In this document: piece by piece, positions 9,998-21,066 of the stretch
How positions within the stretch are numbered: position 1 is the stretch's first letter
How the letters are laid out: the number at the start of each line of letters is the position of its first letter
Assembly: GCF_000236905.1 (NCBI RefSeq)
Contig: NC_016521.1
Coordinates: 124,001-188,000, forward strand
Direction: 5' to 3'
Source of the DNA: Tetrapisispora phaffii CBS 4417
Taxonomy: Eukaryota > Ascomycota > Saccharomycetes > Saccharomycetales > Saccharomycetaceae
Length of the DNA stretch: 64,000 nucleotides
Translations under genes and position numbers: made by a program
Notes under the pieces: generated by a model
Told to the model about the DNA's origin: nothing
Databases searched by the model: none
The model's input: the letters and a program-made list of their open reading frames with translations, nothing else

Positions 9998-10905
9998 ACT
10001 CTGTTCATACAATGTTTAAACATAATTCCTAACAATAACAAATCTCATCGTATTCAAATATACTGTAACCAGATGCTGATCGTAAGAGCATGCAGTGGAA
10101 TGCAATGTGATTGAGGTTAAGAATCATGTTATTTTTGTTCTACCAAATATATATCACAGCTTGAAAACCCTTTTTTGTACTTCTATGGGCTGTGATGGTT
10201 ATTGTTTTATTATTGATAAGTACTCATCAATGAATTAATCCATGGTAACCAATTCTAAAATTCGAACCTACCCATGCTGCTATGCAAAGCGTCAATCTTC
10301 AAGCCTTAAATGTCAAGTGGTCATAATATTTAATGGCAAGAAGCGTCATAAAGACAAGGTGAAGATGATTTAATTCGTGGTGGTATTATAATCTTTCCTG
10401 TCGAATAGTGGTAAACTTTAATTTTAACGGATAGCGTATTTCTTCAATTGGGACAAATGGTGAAAAGTATTTAATTATATATTCAAAGATTTGTAATGTT
10501 TAATAACTTATTATAATAATGATACCCTTCTTATTAATCGAAATCTACCAAAGGTGGTCTCGAATAGAGACTCTTAAGCCTGTTATATAGATCTTCTTCT
10601 ATACTACAATATTAATTTATCCCGTGATAATATGTTTATTTATATTTAGTTACAAAACATTGACCTTCACCGAGCCTCTAACATTTATAAAAACATTAAT
10701 ATGCATAAATTAAGAACTAAATAATATTTTTCAATCAATTAACTGTGTTTTTAAAGTTACTTATGTTCAATTAGGTATTTTATTTGCTATTAGAATTACT
10801 GTTTCATTATTATATCTATTTTTACATATTGAAAATACAGCTTAACCAGAGATATTAATATTTCTGTTAATGTTTTTATTAAATGTCATTAGATTGTTCA
10901 ATTAC

Positions 10906-12672
10906 TTATTTTTTCAATAAATTTTCAATCTTTTCTTCCAAACTCTTTAACCTTTCATCTTTAGAAATATTGGCTTCGGTTAATTTCACGACAACGTCTT
11001 CTAAGTGAACTACTAATGCAGATAACTTTTCAACAGATTGTTTTAGACCTAGAGCTTTTGAAGTGGAAGAAGTGGATGCGTTTTCCTTCTTTGGTTCTTC
11101 CTTCTTTGGAGTTTCCTTCTTTGGTTCTTCCTTGACAACTGGACTCTTTGGTTTTATTTCTTCTTCTTCCCATTCATCGGAACCTTTAGAAGGATCTTCG
11201 GCATTGTTGACTGAATCTAATTCAGATGACTTGGCCAACAATTTGTCAACTGAATTGTCTCCCTTTAACATTTCATTAACATTGCCAACTGGTTTAGGTG
11301 TAGAAGAAGTAGAGACTGGGGTAGCTTCTTTAACTGGAACTTCTTCCTTCTTCACCGGTTCTTTCTTAACAACCGGTGTTGGTTCCGGGGTAGCTTGCTT
11401 ACTTGTAGGAGCTGAAGTAGATTTTTTAGATTCTGAATAATGCATTTCAGTTGAACCTTCGTAAATATCTTCCATATTACATAATAAAGGACCTTCAACT
11501 GACTTACCACTAAACCATTCATCGGCTGTCAAAGCTGCTTTATCAGAAGGGGCTGGTGGATAGATATCATCTTGGAATTGGTCTGATTTTCTTGGAACAT
11601 AGAACGAAATTGGAACAATATTTTGATCGACAACGGTCTTGAAACATTTCAAGACTTCATTTTCCTTAACATTAGCAGTTCTCTTTGGGGCGACTGCAAA
11701 ACCTCTTTGAGGTTCGGTGGATTGGAATTCAGATAAATCAAATAATTCATCATTTTGGAATTCGTAATAACGGATGTTACCGTCACCTTTACCAGCCACA
11801 TATAAAATCTTGTTACTGTCATCATAAAATGGCATTAAAATACCAGATGATTGGTCGACATTGTAGAATCCACCTAAATCACCTTTTTCCAAATTGAAAG
11901 CATCCCAGACACCCAATTGACGGTCACTTAATCTAGAGAAACCAGTAGTGGCCAATCTGTCAGAGTTACCTAACCAAACAACTCTTTGATTCTTAGCACC
12001 AGTGTGGGCTGGACCTTCGCTGACAATCTTTCCTTCTCTGACATCCCAGACTCTTAGCTTCTTATCACGGGCAACCGTGGCAAGGAAATTACCGTTGTAG
12101 GAAAACGACATGGAGGTAACCATATCTGGATGAGTCAATGTAAGCATATCCTTTTCATTCTCGATATCCCATATCTTGACAGTGTAATCAAGAGATGAAG
12201 AAGCTAAGACATTTTGAGCCACCGGATGGTATAAGATATGACCAACTTTTCTCTTGTGACCACTTAAAATCTTAACTGGCTTGATGACTTTTGGTTCTCC
12301 GTCTTCGTCAACGTAACTCTTAAGAGTATAATCTTCTGGTATTTCCCAAATGGCAATCTTGGAATCGTCTGCGGATGAGGCTAGTTTTTTGTCATCAAAT
12401 GGATCGAAGTCAGTATCTAAAACTTGAGCAGTATGGCCTCTAAATAAAGGAATTTGATCTGGACATTTACCTACTTCGCCGACAGGAATGACAGCAAATG
12501 CACCACCACCTGAAGCGTTCCAATTGACAGAGATATATTTACCATTAGTCTTAATAATGTTGGAATCCCATGCATTACTGGTAACTTTAACATTCTCGTA
12601 TTGCAATTCTTTCTTAGCAGCTTGACCAAAGACATGTCTGTACTTCGAAGCACGTACAAATTTACCACTCAT
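10906..12672 (-). CDS. CRN1: Coronin Crn1, actin-bundling and Arp2/3-regulating protein
   Basis: A 588-residue protein against 651 in S. cerevisiae. Residues 1-65 carry the coronin signature (SKYRHVFGQ), followed by WD repeats (GHTAQVLDTDFDP, IWEIPE, VKIWDIENE, LRVWDVREG) that build a seven-bladed propeller to about residue 400. A low-complexity linker rich in Lys/Glu/Pro (repeated KEEPKKE-type units, about 440-545) replaces the longer unique region of Crn1. A coiled coil of about 40 residues ends the protein and should drive oligomerisation. It acts at cortical actin patches in endocytosis. Order CRN1-MAG2 matches YLR429W-YLR427W. The start ATG is followed directly by the conserved N-terminus. 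Confidence 0.97.
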   Translation of the reverse strand: MSGKFVRASKYRHVFGQAAKKELQYENVKVTSNAWDSNIIKTNGKYISVNWNASGGGAFAVIPVGEVGKCPDQIPLFRGHTAQVLDTDFDPFDDKKLASSADDSKIAIWEIPEDYTLKSYVDEDGEPKVIKPVKILSGHKRKVGHILYHPVAQNVLASSSLDYTVKIWDIENEKDMLTLTHPDMVTSMSFSYNGNFLATVARDKKLRVWDVREGKIVSEGPAHTGAKNQRVVWLGNSDRLATTGFSRLSDRQLGVWDAFNLEKGDLGGFYNVDQSSGILMPFYDDSNKILYVAGKGDGNIRYYEFQNDELFDLSEFQSTEPQRGFAVAPKRTANVKENEVLKCFKTVVDQNIVPISFYVPRKSDQFQDDIYPPAPSDKAALTADEWFSGKSVEGPLLCNMEDIYEGSTEMHYSESKKSTSAPTSKQATPEPTPVVKKEPVKKEEVPVKEATPVSTSSTPKPVGNVNEMLKGDNSVDKLLAKSSELDSVNNAEDPSKGSDEWEEEEIKPKSPVVKEEPKKETPKKEEPKKENASTSSTSKALGLKQSVEKLSALVVHLEDVVVKLTEANISKDERLKSLEEKIENLLKK

Positions 12673-13316
12673 TTATCGATTGATTAATCTTTAATTGAAA
12701 AAAACCCTTTATATATCTCTCAAAACAATGTAATTGTATTATCACCAAATTGAACAATCCAGTAACTCAATTTCACTTTATCGACTTTCCAAACGACAGA
12801 ACAAAACTCCCAAACAGAAGATGTAGTATCAAACAGGATATCCTATATATTGAACGTCAAACTCGTCTAGTATACCTAAACAGTTACTACAAACGTCTTG
12901 CTTAAGTGACTTCAAAACTTACAAGTTACACTTTTCAATTGTGGTTAGTATGTTGTCTATTTTCGTCGCCACCAAAAACAGCGCAAGAGATCTATTCAGC
13001 TCAAAAAGTAATTTAGATAGGGGTTATAAGAAGGTTGTTTTTGAAGATGAATAAGAAATCAATCGATGTTGGATGCAGGACTCGTGTATCTTATAGATGA
13101 TATGGTAATGGGTGATGCTACTTGGATGATAGAAATGGTTTCTCTAAACTTTGAAGGTTAAGTTATTTGCAGACTACTAAATGCGGTAAGGTATTGTCAA
13201 GTTCTTGGAAAGTGAAAACACAACTTAGTCAAGTGTGACATCTCTTAGTGTTTTTAGCTTGTATTACATTGTGTTATGTTACGCTATACGGAAAATTGGT
13301 ATGTATTTATGATTAC
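12673..13316. other. CRN1-MAG2 intergenic region
   Basis: This 644-base region holds the CRN1 promoter and the MAG2 3' end. A 34-codon plus-strand frame (12950-13054) is the only coding-like signal; it is listed under findings rather than called as a gene. Confidence 0.6.
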
Positions 13317-15434
13317 TTATAATGTTTGGTAACTGTTGCTGAACAACAGTACTTTTGATTTTGATTTTGGCTTTTGTTTCTTGGATTTTTTACCCTTAGG
13401 TAATGAATCAGTCGATTGCTCTTCAGTCGATCGGTTTGATGACACTAGACCAGAATCTGCTCCTATGTCATTGGATTCGACATCATTTCCAGGAGTTGTA
13501 CTTTCGGATTCGATGGTAACTTCTCCTCCACGAATTTTATTGAACAACATTTCTTCAAACTCTTTGTTCTCTTGTAATGTCTTTTCATCCATTTGGACTT
13601 CAATTGATGTACCCCATATCGTCGTTTCATTGTAAGACTTATTTTTACCACCTGGATTCTTAGACTCCTTCTTTTCATCTTCTTCATCTTCGGAGTATGT
13701 AAATTCATTCAAAGAATCTGCGAACATGTTGCTATGATTAAACGCTTGCTTATCATTCAAACGGTGTTCAATGACTTGGTATGGTTCTATCAATTCACCG
13801 TTCTCTCGTTTATAAAACTCAGCAGTCTCTTTTTCAAGTTGATACTCATATTGTTTTCTTTGAATGTCTTCTCTCTTCTGTTTAATATTAAATCTCCTTC
13901 TTCTTTGTTTCAGCTCAGCTGAGAATTTGTCAAATATTTCTTTAGGTATTATATTAGAGTTTCTCCAATCAAGTTCAATGAATGCAATTTCGGTCCCTAA
14001 TGCTAGATGATGCATATATTTATTTTTGGCAATAAAGTCTTTAGTGATTACATTGCCATAATGAACATTTTCAACCTTCGTGTCAAGTTCAACAGGAAAT
14101 TTAGAATACTCCTGGAATGCAGCCTTTAAAATTTTAATGTCAAGTTGTGATAAGAAAAATTTTGTTGATGATGAATTCACAATGTATTGGTAATAATAAA
14201 AGGCATTGGAATCGTTATATTTGTCGGATATATTGACATCAGAAATATCCAATGACTTAAATTCTAAGTGATTATCATCTGATAATTCTAAACCTTCCTT
14301 AGATAATATATTCATTATTTTTGCGTTAATTGCTTCAATAGCTTCTTTTGTAAACTCATCATTAATATTAAATAACGCTTTATCAACTTCCAACTGATCT
14401 TGAATCGCATTTAAATCATTTTGAAGAAATTGCAGTTGTGCAGAATCATCACATTTTATCATCTTTGCGTAGTCAAAAATCTCTTTGAAATTAATTGGAG
14501 GAAAGTTCCCTACTATATTTGGGTCAATATTCATCATAACTGGTAACCCTAATAGCGAAGTATGTGGTCTGCATATCAGTTTTATTTTTATGTTATCTGA
14601 TGGTTTTGGAATTTCGATATTGTTGGAAAAAATGTCATCCTCGTACAGCACATCTTTGACATTACTAGGTCGTATGATACTATTGCATAAAGGACATTCT
14701 TTATACTTTTTTGGTTTTTCATATCCAGTATCAGGATTTTTAATCACCTCTTTAATAGAGAAGAAGGTAAGTAAACAGGTGAAGCAAAAGTAGTGACCAC
14801 ATATGACCATTCGTGGAGCTACCGGTACATCGCATAAACAGATTGGACAGCTTTGGCCTTTTGGCACCACTACTCTAACAATGTTTTCAGATGAAACCAA
14901 TTTATTAGGATCTATATTTTGTTCAGAATAAGTGCCATTTTTATCAATCAGTAATTTATAATTGACATTAATGAAAGAATCACCCTGCAGAAGGATGTAT
15001 TCTTGATGTGAGTGTTTCTGTCTATTAATTTTTGTATTATGGTTACCACTAAAACCATTTCTCTCTCTCTCAATTTCAGGTAACTGAAAGTCAAGTAAAT
15101 GATTTATAGAAATCTTAGTTTTACGGCCATTCAACTTATAGTTACCACTAAATATTTCCTCTTGAATCGAGCCTTCAAAATCGGCTTGATCGGCTCCACT
15201 ATAAATCTGTGTATTAGTAGATTGTCCTCTGTTAGAGCTTCTTTCATAAGAACCTCTACCTTTATTATATCTACCACGTCTACTCGTAGAATTATTTAAA
15301 GAGTGTTCATTTGGATTGTGCTTACTTTTGGGACGCTTCTGCGACTTCTGACTTGCTTTGCCAGTTTGTTTTGGATTACTTCCAGAATTGGATTGTTTAT
15401 CCTTCACCTTATTCAGATCATCATCGGGAGTCAT
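13317..15434 (-). CDS. MAG2: Mag2, RING-finger protein (RNF10 family)
   Basis: A 705-residue protein from the ATG at 15434; the frame extends 13 codons further only by way of a TTG. Mag2/RNF10 proteins act in ubiquitin signalling on stalled small ribosomal subunits. A C3HC4 RING is clear around residues 195-250 (CPICLC, CGHYFCFTC, CPLCNSII). The N-terminus is basic and Ser/Asn-rich (KGRGSYERSSNRG). A charged helical region (RQRRRRFNIKQKREDIQRK type) lies past residue 500, followed by an acidic stretch and a Lys-rich tail. S. cerevisiae Mag2 has 670 residues. Placement between CRN1 and TUS1 matches YLR429W-YLR427W-YLR425W. Confidence 0.93.
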   Translation of the reverse strand: MTPDDDLNKVKDKQSNSGSNPKQTGKASQKSQKRPKSKHNPNEHSLNNSTSRRGRYNKGRGSYERSSNRGQSTNTQIYSGADQADFEGSIQEEIFSGNYKLNGRKTKISINHLLDFQLPEIERERNGFSGNHNTKINRQKHSHQEYILLQGDSFINVNYKLLIDKNGTYSEQNIDPNKLVSSENIVRVVVPKGQSCPICLCDVPVAPRMVICGHYFCFTCLLTFFSIKEVIKNPDTGYEKPKKYKECPLCNSIIRPSNVKDVLYEDDIFSNNIEIPKPSDNIKIKLICRPHTSLLGLPVMMNIDPNIVGNFPPINFKEIFDYAKMIKCDDSAQLQFLQNDLNAIQDQLEVDKALFNINDEFTKEAIEAINAKIMNILSKEGLELSDDNHLEFKSLDISDVNISDKYNDSNAFYYYQYIVNSSSTKFFLSQLDIKILKAAFQEYSKFPVELDTKVENVHYGNVITKDFIAKNKYMHHLALGTEIAFIELDWRNSNIIPKEIFDKFSAELKQRRRRFNIKQKREDIQRKQYEYQLEKETAEFYKRENGELIEPYQVIEHRLNDKQAFNHSNMFADSLNEFTYSEDEEDEKKESKNPGGKNKSYNETTIWGTSIEVQMDEKTLQENKEFEEMLFNKIRGGEVTIESESTTPGNDVESNDIGADSGLVSSNRSTEEQSTDSLPKGKKSKKQKPKSKSKVLLFSNSYQTL

Positions 15435-15974
15435 TGCTAAATCCAGCAATATATAACAAAAGCCAAGGCACAATGATTAATTGTCTCTGGCTTCCTAATC
15501 GGAATCAAATAAGTTTGCAAGATTTGTGCTCTTTAAACATCAAAAAAGACAAAACAGTAACTAAATACCTAACCAATTTCCACCTACTCTATTCTACATG
15601 ATACTGCATAAACTAGAACATACTGTTATATAAAATAGAACCAGCTTCTTAATCTTAAAGTTTCACTTATGAATCCTTTATAAATAAATTTTCAAAGATT
15701 TTTTTGGCTCTATAGTTAAGAGATCAAACGTGCGACAGACATGCTAAATGACATTAAATAGCATAATTGTAAAGCATTTATAGCTAGAGGGAATACTGCA
15801 ATTAATGCATTATATATATATATTCTTATTAAAATAAAAATCGGAATGTCTTTTTATATTAGTAGTGTTATAATATGCTATATATATATTTCTTTTAAAT
15901 ATTTTATATAAGCATCAATTGTAATTACATTATCTGTAAGTTAGAACTGTTCTTTTTGTTGTGTTACATTATTA
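15435..15974. other. MAG2-TUS1 intergenic region
   Basis: This 540-base AT-rich region holds the MAG2 promoter and TUS1 terminator. No further feature was recognised. Confidence 0.6.
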
Positions 15975-18900
15975 TTAAATATCAACTAGGTTTAGTGATG
16001 CTAACAGTTGTCTGTTTGGAATATTAGGGTGGCTAATGGAAACAATCAAGTTCTCGGTTTTGTTTGAATTGATCATTTTTATTTTTTTGCCTTTAAGAAT
16101 CTGAATTGGTGTAAGCTTACTCAATTTTATATTAGAGTTTATATTATAAATTTGGATCAGATTATCACTAACCAGTAATAAATAATTTTTTATGAGAGAT
16201 GCATTAGTGCAACAGAAATCCAGGACCATTATGTCATTTTTCCAATCTGCTATTTCACCGAATTGATTCAACAATATAACTGCCTCATCATATACTACAA
16301 TGAATTGGGAAGTATTTGATATTTGGAAACAAGTACACGTTTTTGTTTTCTTATTAGCTATATCTTTCTTCACATATTCGACCATCTTATATTTTGATGC
16401 TTCCTTTTTGGAAGAAGGTTCAACTGTATTCTTAATCGTATTAGTGAAATGTGATGATTTAATGCTTGGGTAAATATCTTTGTCATTGAAGAAAGTGGGT
16501 ATAGATATGCCAGTATCATTGAATGAGTCGTTAAAGACAAAATTTCCCTTGGATGTACAGACAATAAATGATTTTTTGAACACTACTATATCATGTATCT
16601 CTAACGTTAACAAACTTGAAGTAGAGATAGGTAATAGATATTTCTTGTATATTTTATAAAATTTGAATGAATTAGTCAACTTATCAAATTCAGGAGTTAA
16701 AATTACTATTTTACCTTTTCTTTCATACAGAAGATGTTTTGAATTACCAAAATCTTCTGCCATTTTGAAGCAACTAACTTTGTCTCTAATCAGAATACCT
16801 ACTATTCTATTGTTGGGTAAATATTTCTTTGGAGCATAATAAGCACCTAAAATACTTGGAATATTATAATAACACAATCTTCTGTTATCTAGTATAAATA
16901 ACAACCCAAGCTTGATGTTGACTTCCATGCATTTTACTGCTTTGCAATCTAGAAGCTTTACAAAATTTCTTCCTATCTTATCTTCCTTCTTCATAAACAC
17001 ACCTTGTTCTATGGCAAGTAAAGTATATCGATTACCCTCAAAGCTGATAGACACAGAGCAAAATATAGCAGAAGGTAATAAAATTTTACTGGAATTATCA
17101 ACATTTTCTTCTTCATATTTACGAAGAGCATTATCTAACTCAGAACCTTCAGGTGCCATTGGCAAGTTAACGGGAGCATCCTTTTCTGCATATAAAAATT
17201 GATCTGTAATAACATTCAAAGAAAAAACAATCGTAGATAACAAATTGTCATTTTGTTTGAAACAAACTAAGAATGACGCTATCCATCTCTCATTTTCATC
17301 ATTAGTTGATGTTAAAAAAGTATAGGACTCATTTGTTGCTAAATTTCTTACCTTGAAACTGAATTCAGATGCTCCTCCTACATTGGATATTTCCGTAGAA
17401 TGGTAGGTTTCCTTTGTGGGTGTTGCAATTAATGATTTGGAAACTGTACTTGCAGCTGATATCAAATTCGGTCTCACAGAGCTAATAGGAGTATTTGGAA
17501 TATATGAACTAGATCTATCCTCCTCTTGCTTTTTTCGTTTTTCCAAATTCAAATATTCGATTGGAATAGGTCTTTCAACGAGTTTATAATTTTCAACATC
17601 TCCCTTTATTACTCTTTCTGTAATAAGTAAGAAATTATCCAATAACGCCAAATAGATCTCTGTTGGATCTAACCATAACTCTCTCTTTTTATGCACTATA
17701 CCTGACATCAATAATTTTCTATTGTTATCGCTCAAACCTAACTCAAGTTTATCTTGAGTTTTTTCCTTTTCTTCTTGAGTACTACTCAAGTTCACATAGC
17801 CCACTGGAAAACTATTCTTTTTGTCGTAAACAAGTTGCTTTGAGAAACGAACTAGTTTTCTACGATCGATTGCTATGCCGTGCACTCTATCAACCTCTGA
17901 ACTTAAATTTTCGATCTCTTTTATTGCCAATTGAAGATCATGATAATCTTCCATTGAAGCATCTGTGTTTTTCCAAACTGAGTTAAGAGTTATTGGTAAA
18001 TTTTGCAATGACTTAAAAAAACCTCCAAAAAAAATAACATCGTAATACATCTTTGACCTTCTAATATCTGGTAAATTATCTATATCTTTTAACCACCTTG
18101 CAAATGCAGTATTGTGCTGTTTTTCCCAAGTAATTATTTCATGAACCGTCGCCATAGATACTGCATAATTTATGTACATGTCTTTTGCCTCATGGCACCA
18201 TTTGAGATATATTTTCCCAATTAAATCAATAAACTTCCCTCTTGTTTTTAACTTCCAAAATATTGGATCTAGTAATAACTCTTTGTGAATACGAATCAAA
18301 GGTTCAAAGATGTCAAATGCAAGTGATGAGAAATCTGTATCTTCAGGAAGTAAATCGGGTGAAAACCTTTTACCATAAATTTCTACTGCTGCATTAGCCA
18401 TATTTAATGACCTCTCTTCTAGTATAATTAAATCGAATATGAAACTTTGTCTCTGTATTTCTCTAGGGTTAATTTCAGATAATTCCTCAGGTGTTAATTT
18501 CCAATATTCTGTCCACAAACCTACTGATTTATTAATGATTTCTGATAATTCAACTTTATCTCTCCCATCACCAGAAAATCTATTCAGACAGGTGTAAGAG
18601 TAACATAAATTCGAATTTCCATCTGTTTCAGTAGTATCTAGGAAAGAATAACAAGGTAACAATTCTGTGAAAATTCCACTAACATCTAAGCCTGATACTA
18701 TTATTGCAATCTCATTATTGGAATTTAGATTAGTATTATTCAAAGCTGCACTAGAAGAAAAGTTATCCGAGTCTACTTCGAATCGAACAGCACCTTGTGA
18801 CACAAGAGACTCAATTATTCTATCGACATTGGAATCTATAATGTCTTGGTCAAAAGTTTTTGGCATTTGGAATTCTAATAATAATTGAATCATTTGAAAA

Positions 18901-19637
18901 AATTCAATTTTATTAAAAAAACATTCGTTAAACCATTCGAAATATACTTTTAGGATCCATTCATATATATCAGACAATTTTGAAACACTATAACATTGGT
19001 ACAATTTATTTTCATCCAAAAAGTTCATCGAAAAAGGTTGTATTGGGGCTGTTAGACTTGGTGCCAATTCCAATGGTTTTCCTCCTAGTAGGGAATTGAA
19101 ACTACTGTGCCTGGCATTTGAATTATTAAATGTGTAGTTTGAATCAGTATATACGCTATCAATACTGTCAGATATTCTACTTGTCCAACTAATATTTCTA
19201 CTAGAGACAGGAATTGATTTTGGCATCGAAGGTCTTTCAAAAAATGTTGGATTGTCTGATATTGTTCCACTGAGTAAGCCAAATTGAGACGATATTTTTC
19301 TAAAATTGTTTTGTGAACTTGATAAATTGGAACCACTTCTAAAATTCGAATTATTAGTTAGATCAGAAGAAGTTTTATATATGTTGGGATCATTTTCTCC
19401 AATGAAAGGCGATGGATAAGTCGGAGAGTTATTCCTATTTGTTGGTGAAATGCTAGTTGATGATTCGAATATGAAAGGGGATCTATAACTATCTGGTGAT
19501 TTAAGAGGTTCGCGATTCTTTTGCTGATTCAGTGATATAATATTATCGTGTAAATTTGAAATGGGAGGTGGTGGAGGTCTATTGCTTTTAGATTTTCTTT
19601 CTGGAGAGGAAGAAGATATAGGGTACGGCGTTGACAT
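15975..19637 (-). CDS. TUS1: Tus1, Rho1 guanine nucleotide exchange factor
   Basis: A 1220-residue protein against 1307 in S. cerevisiae. Residues 1-190 are Ser/Pro/Asn-rich and probably heavily phosphorylated. A Dbl-homology (RhoGEF) domain follows at about 390-590 (starting near RQSFIFDLIILEERS). A PH domain lies at about 620-790 (ending WIASFLVCFKQND), and a C-terminal citron-homology (CNH) beta-propeller domain from about 840 to the end. It activates Rho1 in the cell-wall integrity and cytokinesis pathways. The closest alternatives, Rom1 and Rom2, carry an obvious DEP region and differ in synteny. The neighbours MAG2 and URA4 fit YLR425W. Confidence 0.93.
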   Translation of the reverse strand: MSTPYPISSSSPERKSKSNRPPPPPISNLHDNIISLNQQKNREPLKSPDSYRSPFIFESSTSISPTNRNNSPTYPSPFIGENDPNIYKTSSDLTNNSNFRSGSNLSSSQNNFRKISSQFGLLSGTISDNPTFFERPSMPKSIPVSSRNISWTSRISDSIDSVYTDSNYTFNNSNARHSSFNSLLGGKPLELAPSLTAPIQPFSMNFLDENKLYQCYSVSKLSDIYEWILKVYFEWFNECFFNKIEFFQMIQLLLEFQMPKTFDQDIIDSNVDRIIESLVSQGAVRFEVDSDNFSSSAALNNTNLNSNNEIAIIVSGLDVSGIFTELLPCYSFLDTTETDGNSNLCYSYTCLNRFSGDGRDKVELSEIINKSVGLWTEYWKLTPEELSEINPREIQRQSFIFDLIILEERSLNMANAAVEIYGKRFSPDLLPEDTDFSSLAFDIFEPLIRIHKELLLDPIFWKLKTRGKFIDLIGKIYLKWCHEAKDMYINYAVSMATVHEIITWEKQHNTAFARWLKDIDNLPDIRRSKMYYDVIFFGGFFKSLQNLPITLNSVWKNTDASMEDYHDLQLAIKEIENLSSEVDRVHGIAIDRRKLVRFSKQLVYDKKNSFPVGYVNLSSTQEEKEKTQDKLELGLSDNNRKLLMSGIVHKKRELWLDPTEIYLALLDNFLLITERVIKGDVENYKLVERPIPIEYLNLEKRKKQEEDRSSSYIPNTPISSVRPNLISAASTVSKSLIATPTKETYHSTEISNVGGASEFSFKVRNLATNESYTFLTSTNDENERWIASFLVCFKQNDNLLSTIVFSLNVITDQFLYAEKDAPVNLPMAPEGSELDNALRKYEEENVDNSSKILLPSAIFCSVSISFEGNRYTLLAIEQGVFMKKEDKIGRNFVKLLDCKAVKCMEVNIKLGLLFILDNRRLCYYNIPSILGAYYAPKKYLPNNRIVGILIRDKVSCFKMAEDFGNSKHLLYERKGKIVILTPEFDKLTNSFKFYKIYKKYLLPISTSSLLTLEIHDIVVFKKSFIVCTSKGNFVFNDSFNDTGISIPTFFNDKDIYPSIKSSHFTNTIKNTVEPSSKKEASKYKMVEYVKKDIANKKTKTCTCFQISNTSQFIVVYDEAVILLNQFGEIADWKNDIMVLDFCCTNASLIKNYLLLVSDNLIQIYNINSNIKLSKLTPIQILKGKKIKMINSNKTENLIVSISHPNIPNRQLLASLNLVDI

Positions 19638-20742
19638 GAAATTATTTAATGAAGAACTCTCACTAATCGGAGTCCATCCAATTGACAGATTTGCACTATT
19701 ATTGCCCTCTAAACTATGTATCTTTGTTTGTAGAGGAGGTAATTTGGCAATACCATTTTTTGCTTTTGATCTAGATTTCTCTCACCGGTTCTAACATTAT
19801 TAACATCATTGGTAAGTTTTTTGTTGTACATCATTCGTTATGAAACTAACTTTCTAATATAGACAAAGTTATAATTTCCCAGTAAATAGCAACGACTAGT
19901 CACTTACCCAAAACTATTCTACTTATGTGCTTGATAGCAATGCAAAAGAAAAGGGTATAGTTAGATTCTATATCTTAGTATCTCTCAATACTTTGTTATT
20001 AATACCACTTTTCAAACAGAAGAATTTTGATTATATCTTTAAAACGTAACCCCAACTGTAATTTAAGTCTATAACAATTGAAGCTTACGATCCAACTATA
20101 TCTTTATTAATTTTATAAATCATTTGTTAATTGTAGTTTGAAGAATTTAATTAATTGTTTTTTTGTATCTCCGCCTTAAAAGTTGATCCAGATTCCAGCG
20201 GTAATGAGATCTTGCAATGATAAAGTAGATAAAAATATGACTGAATACTTCTAGGATCACTCTCCCTTAACCGACAGATGCCTGCCAATCATAAGACCTT
20301 GTAATACGAAATGAATGAGATAATTGTGCCTGCATTCATAAATAGAAAGTGGATCAATAGGTAGAAATGACCTCGATTTGATCGATATTACGGTACAACG
20401 GAGGATTTAATGACGTTCATTATTTTTCCTACAGCTGCATATTATAATTATATGTGTAGTATAAGCGACAAGTCTTAACTATGGAGGGTTGCTATCCCTA
20501 CTATTACTTTTGGCTCGTTTTAACTACAGCATAAATGAATTCGTTCTTTTTTAAAATTTAATGGTCCAATTTTCCTGTACATAGCTCGATTACATGGATA
20601 AGGGGAATGTGATATCAATTAAATTGTTTACACTCCAGAGTTAGTATAATGAAGTCGCCAAATAATGCAGCTTTGCATAACAGCAGCTAGTATAAATTCA
20701 CATTGTATTTTGCAAAACCTTTTGGTGACCGGAAATTATGAC
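19638..20742. other. Intergenic region upstream of TUS1
   Basis: About 1.1 kb of AT-rich DNA leads up to the tRNA-Asn-like gene. It contains the TUS1 promoter. I see no coding gene or clear RNA signal. Confidence 0.5.
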
Positions 20743-20816
20743 GACTCCATAGCCAAGCTGGTTAAGCCGTGCGACTGTTAATCGCAAGATCCTGAGTTCA
20801 ATCGTCAGTGGGGTTG
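20743..20816 (+). tRNA. tRNA-Asn(GUU)-like gene with disrupted pairs, possible pseudogene
   Basis: The 74-base length, anticodon GTT and most of the sequence match yeast tRNA-Asn, and a nine-T pol III terminator follows at 20823-20831. Several normally fixed positions are changed: C11 faces C24 in the D stem, G53 faces G61 where a G-C pair is almost universal, and G1 faces T72. Pair 49-65 has switched from G-C to C-G in a compensated way. Box B is therefore weakened (GAGTTCAATCG). The anticodon arm is perfect. It may be a decaying copy or an unusually divergent gene. Confidence 0.75.
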
Positions 20817-21066
20817 TTTACATTTTTTTTTATCTCACACGATCATTCAAGAACATATCAGAATGTTAATGAACAACCACAACGAACTAAATACATCATT
20901 AAGGATACCCAGATGCGTCGACCTTCACTAGACTTCACCTTTTAAACTAATATTAAAATTCAAGTTATGGGTAAAATAAAGTTTGCTGGGGTTCATTTAT
21001 TAAATTTGTATATAAATATATATGCATATATACATACGCTAACTATATCTATGAGGTCGCGAATGT

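Larger units (their letters stand above)
8596..10905. other. Gene-free region between IMD and CRN1
   Basis: In S. cerevisiae the matching interval holds SEN1 and ATG23; neither is recognisable here. The 2.3 kb contains an RRPE plus CTCAT repeat near IMD (8911-8948), a 39-codon frame (9024-9143), a perfect PAC/RRPE pair (9176-9210) with no obvious target gene, a stretch of raised GC content (about 9230-9480) and a 16-bp hairpin (9960-9997). The part from 10.1 to 10.9 kb is plain AT-rich sequence in which I see nothing. Confidence 0.6.

Noticed and set aside
10240..10310. GGTTCGAAT on the minus strand, considered as a tRNA box B
   Set aside because: The flanking bases do not form a T stem or acceptor stem and no box A lies at the right distance.
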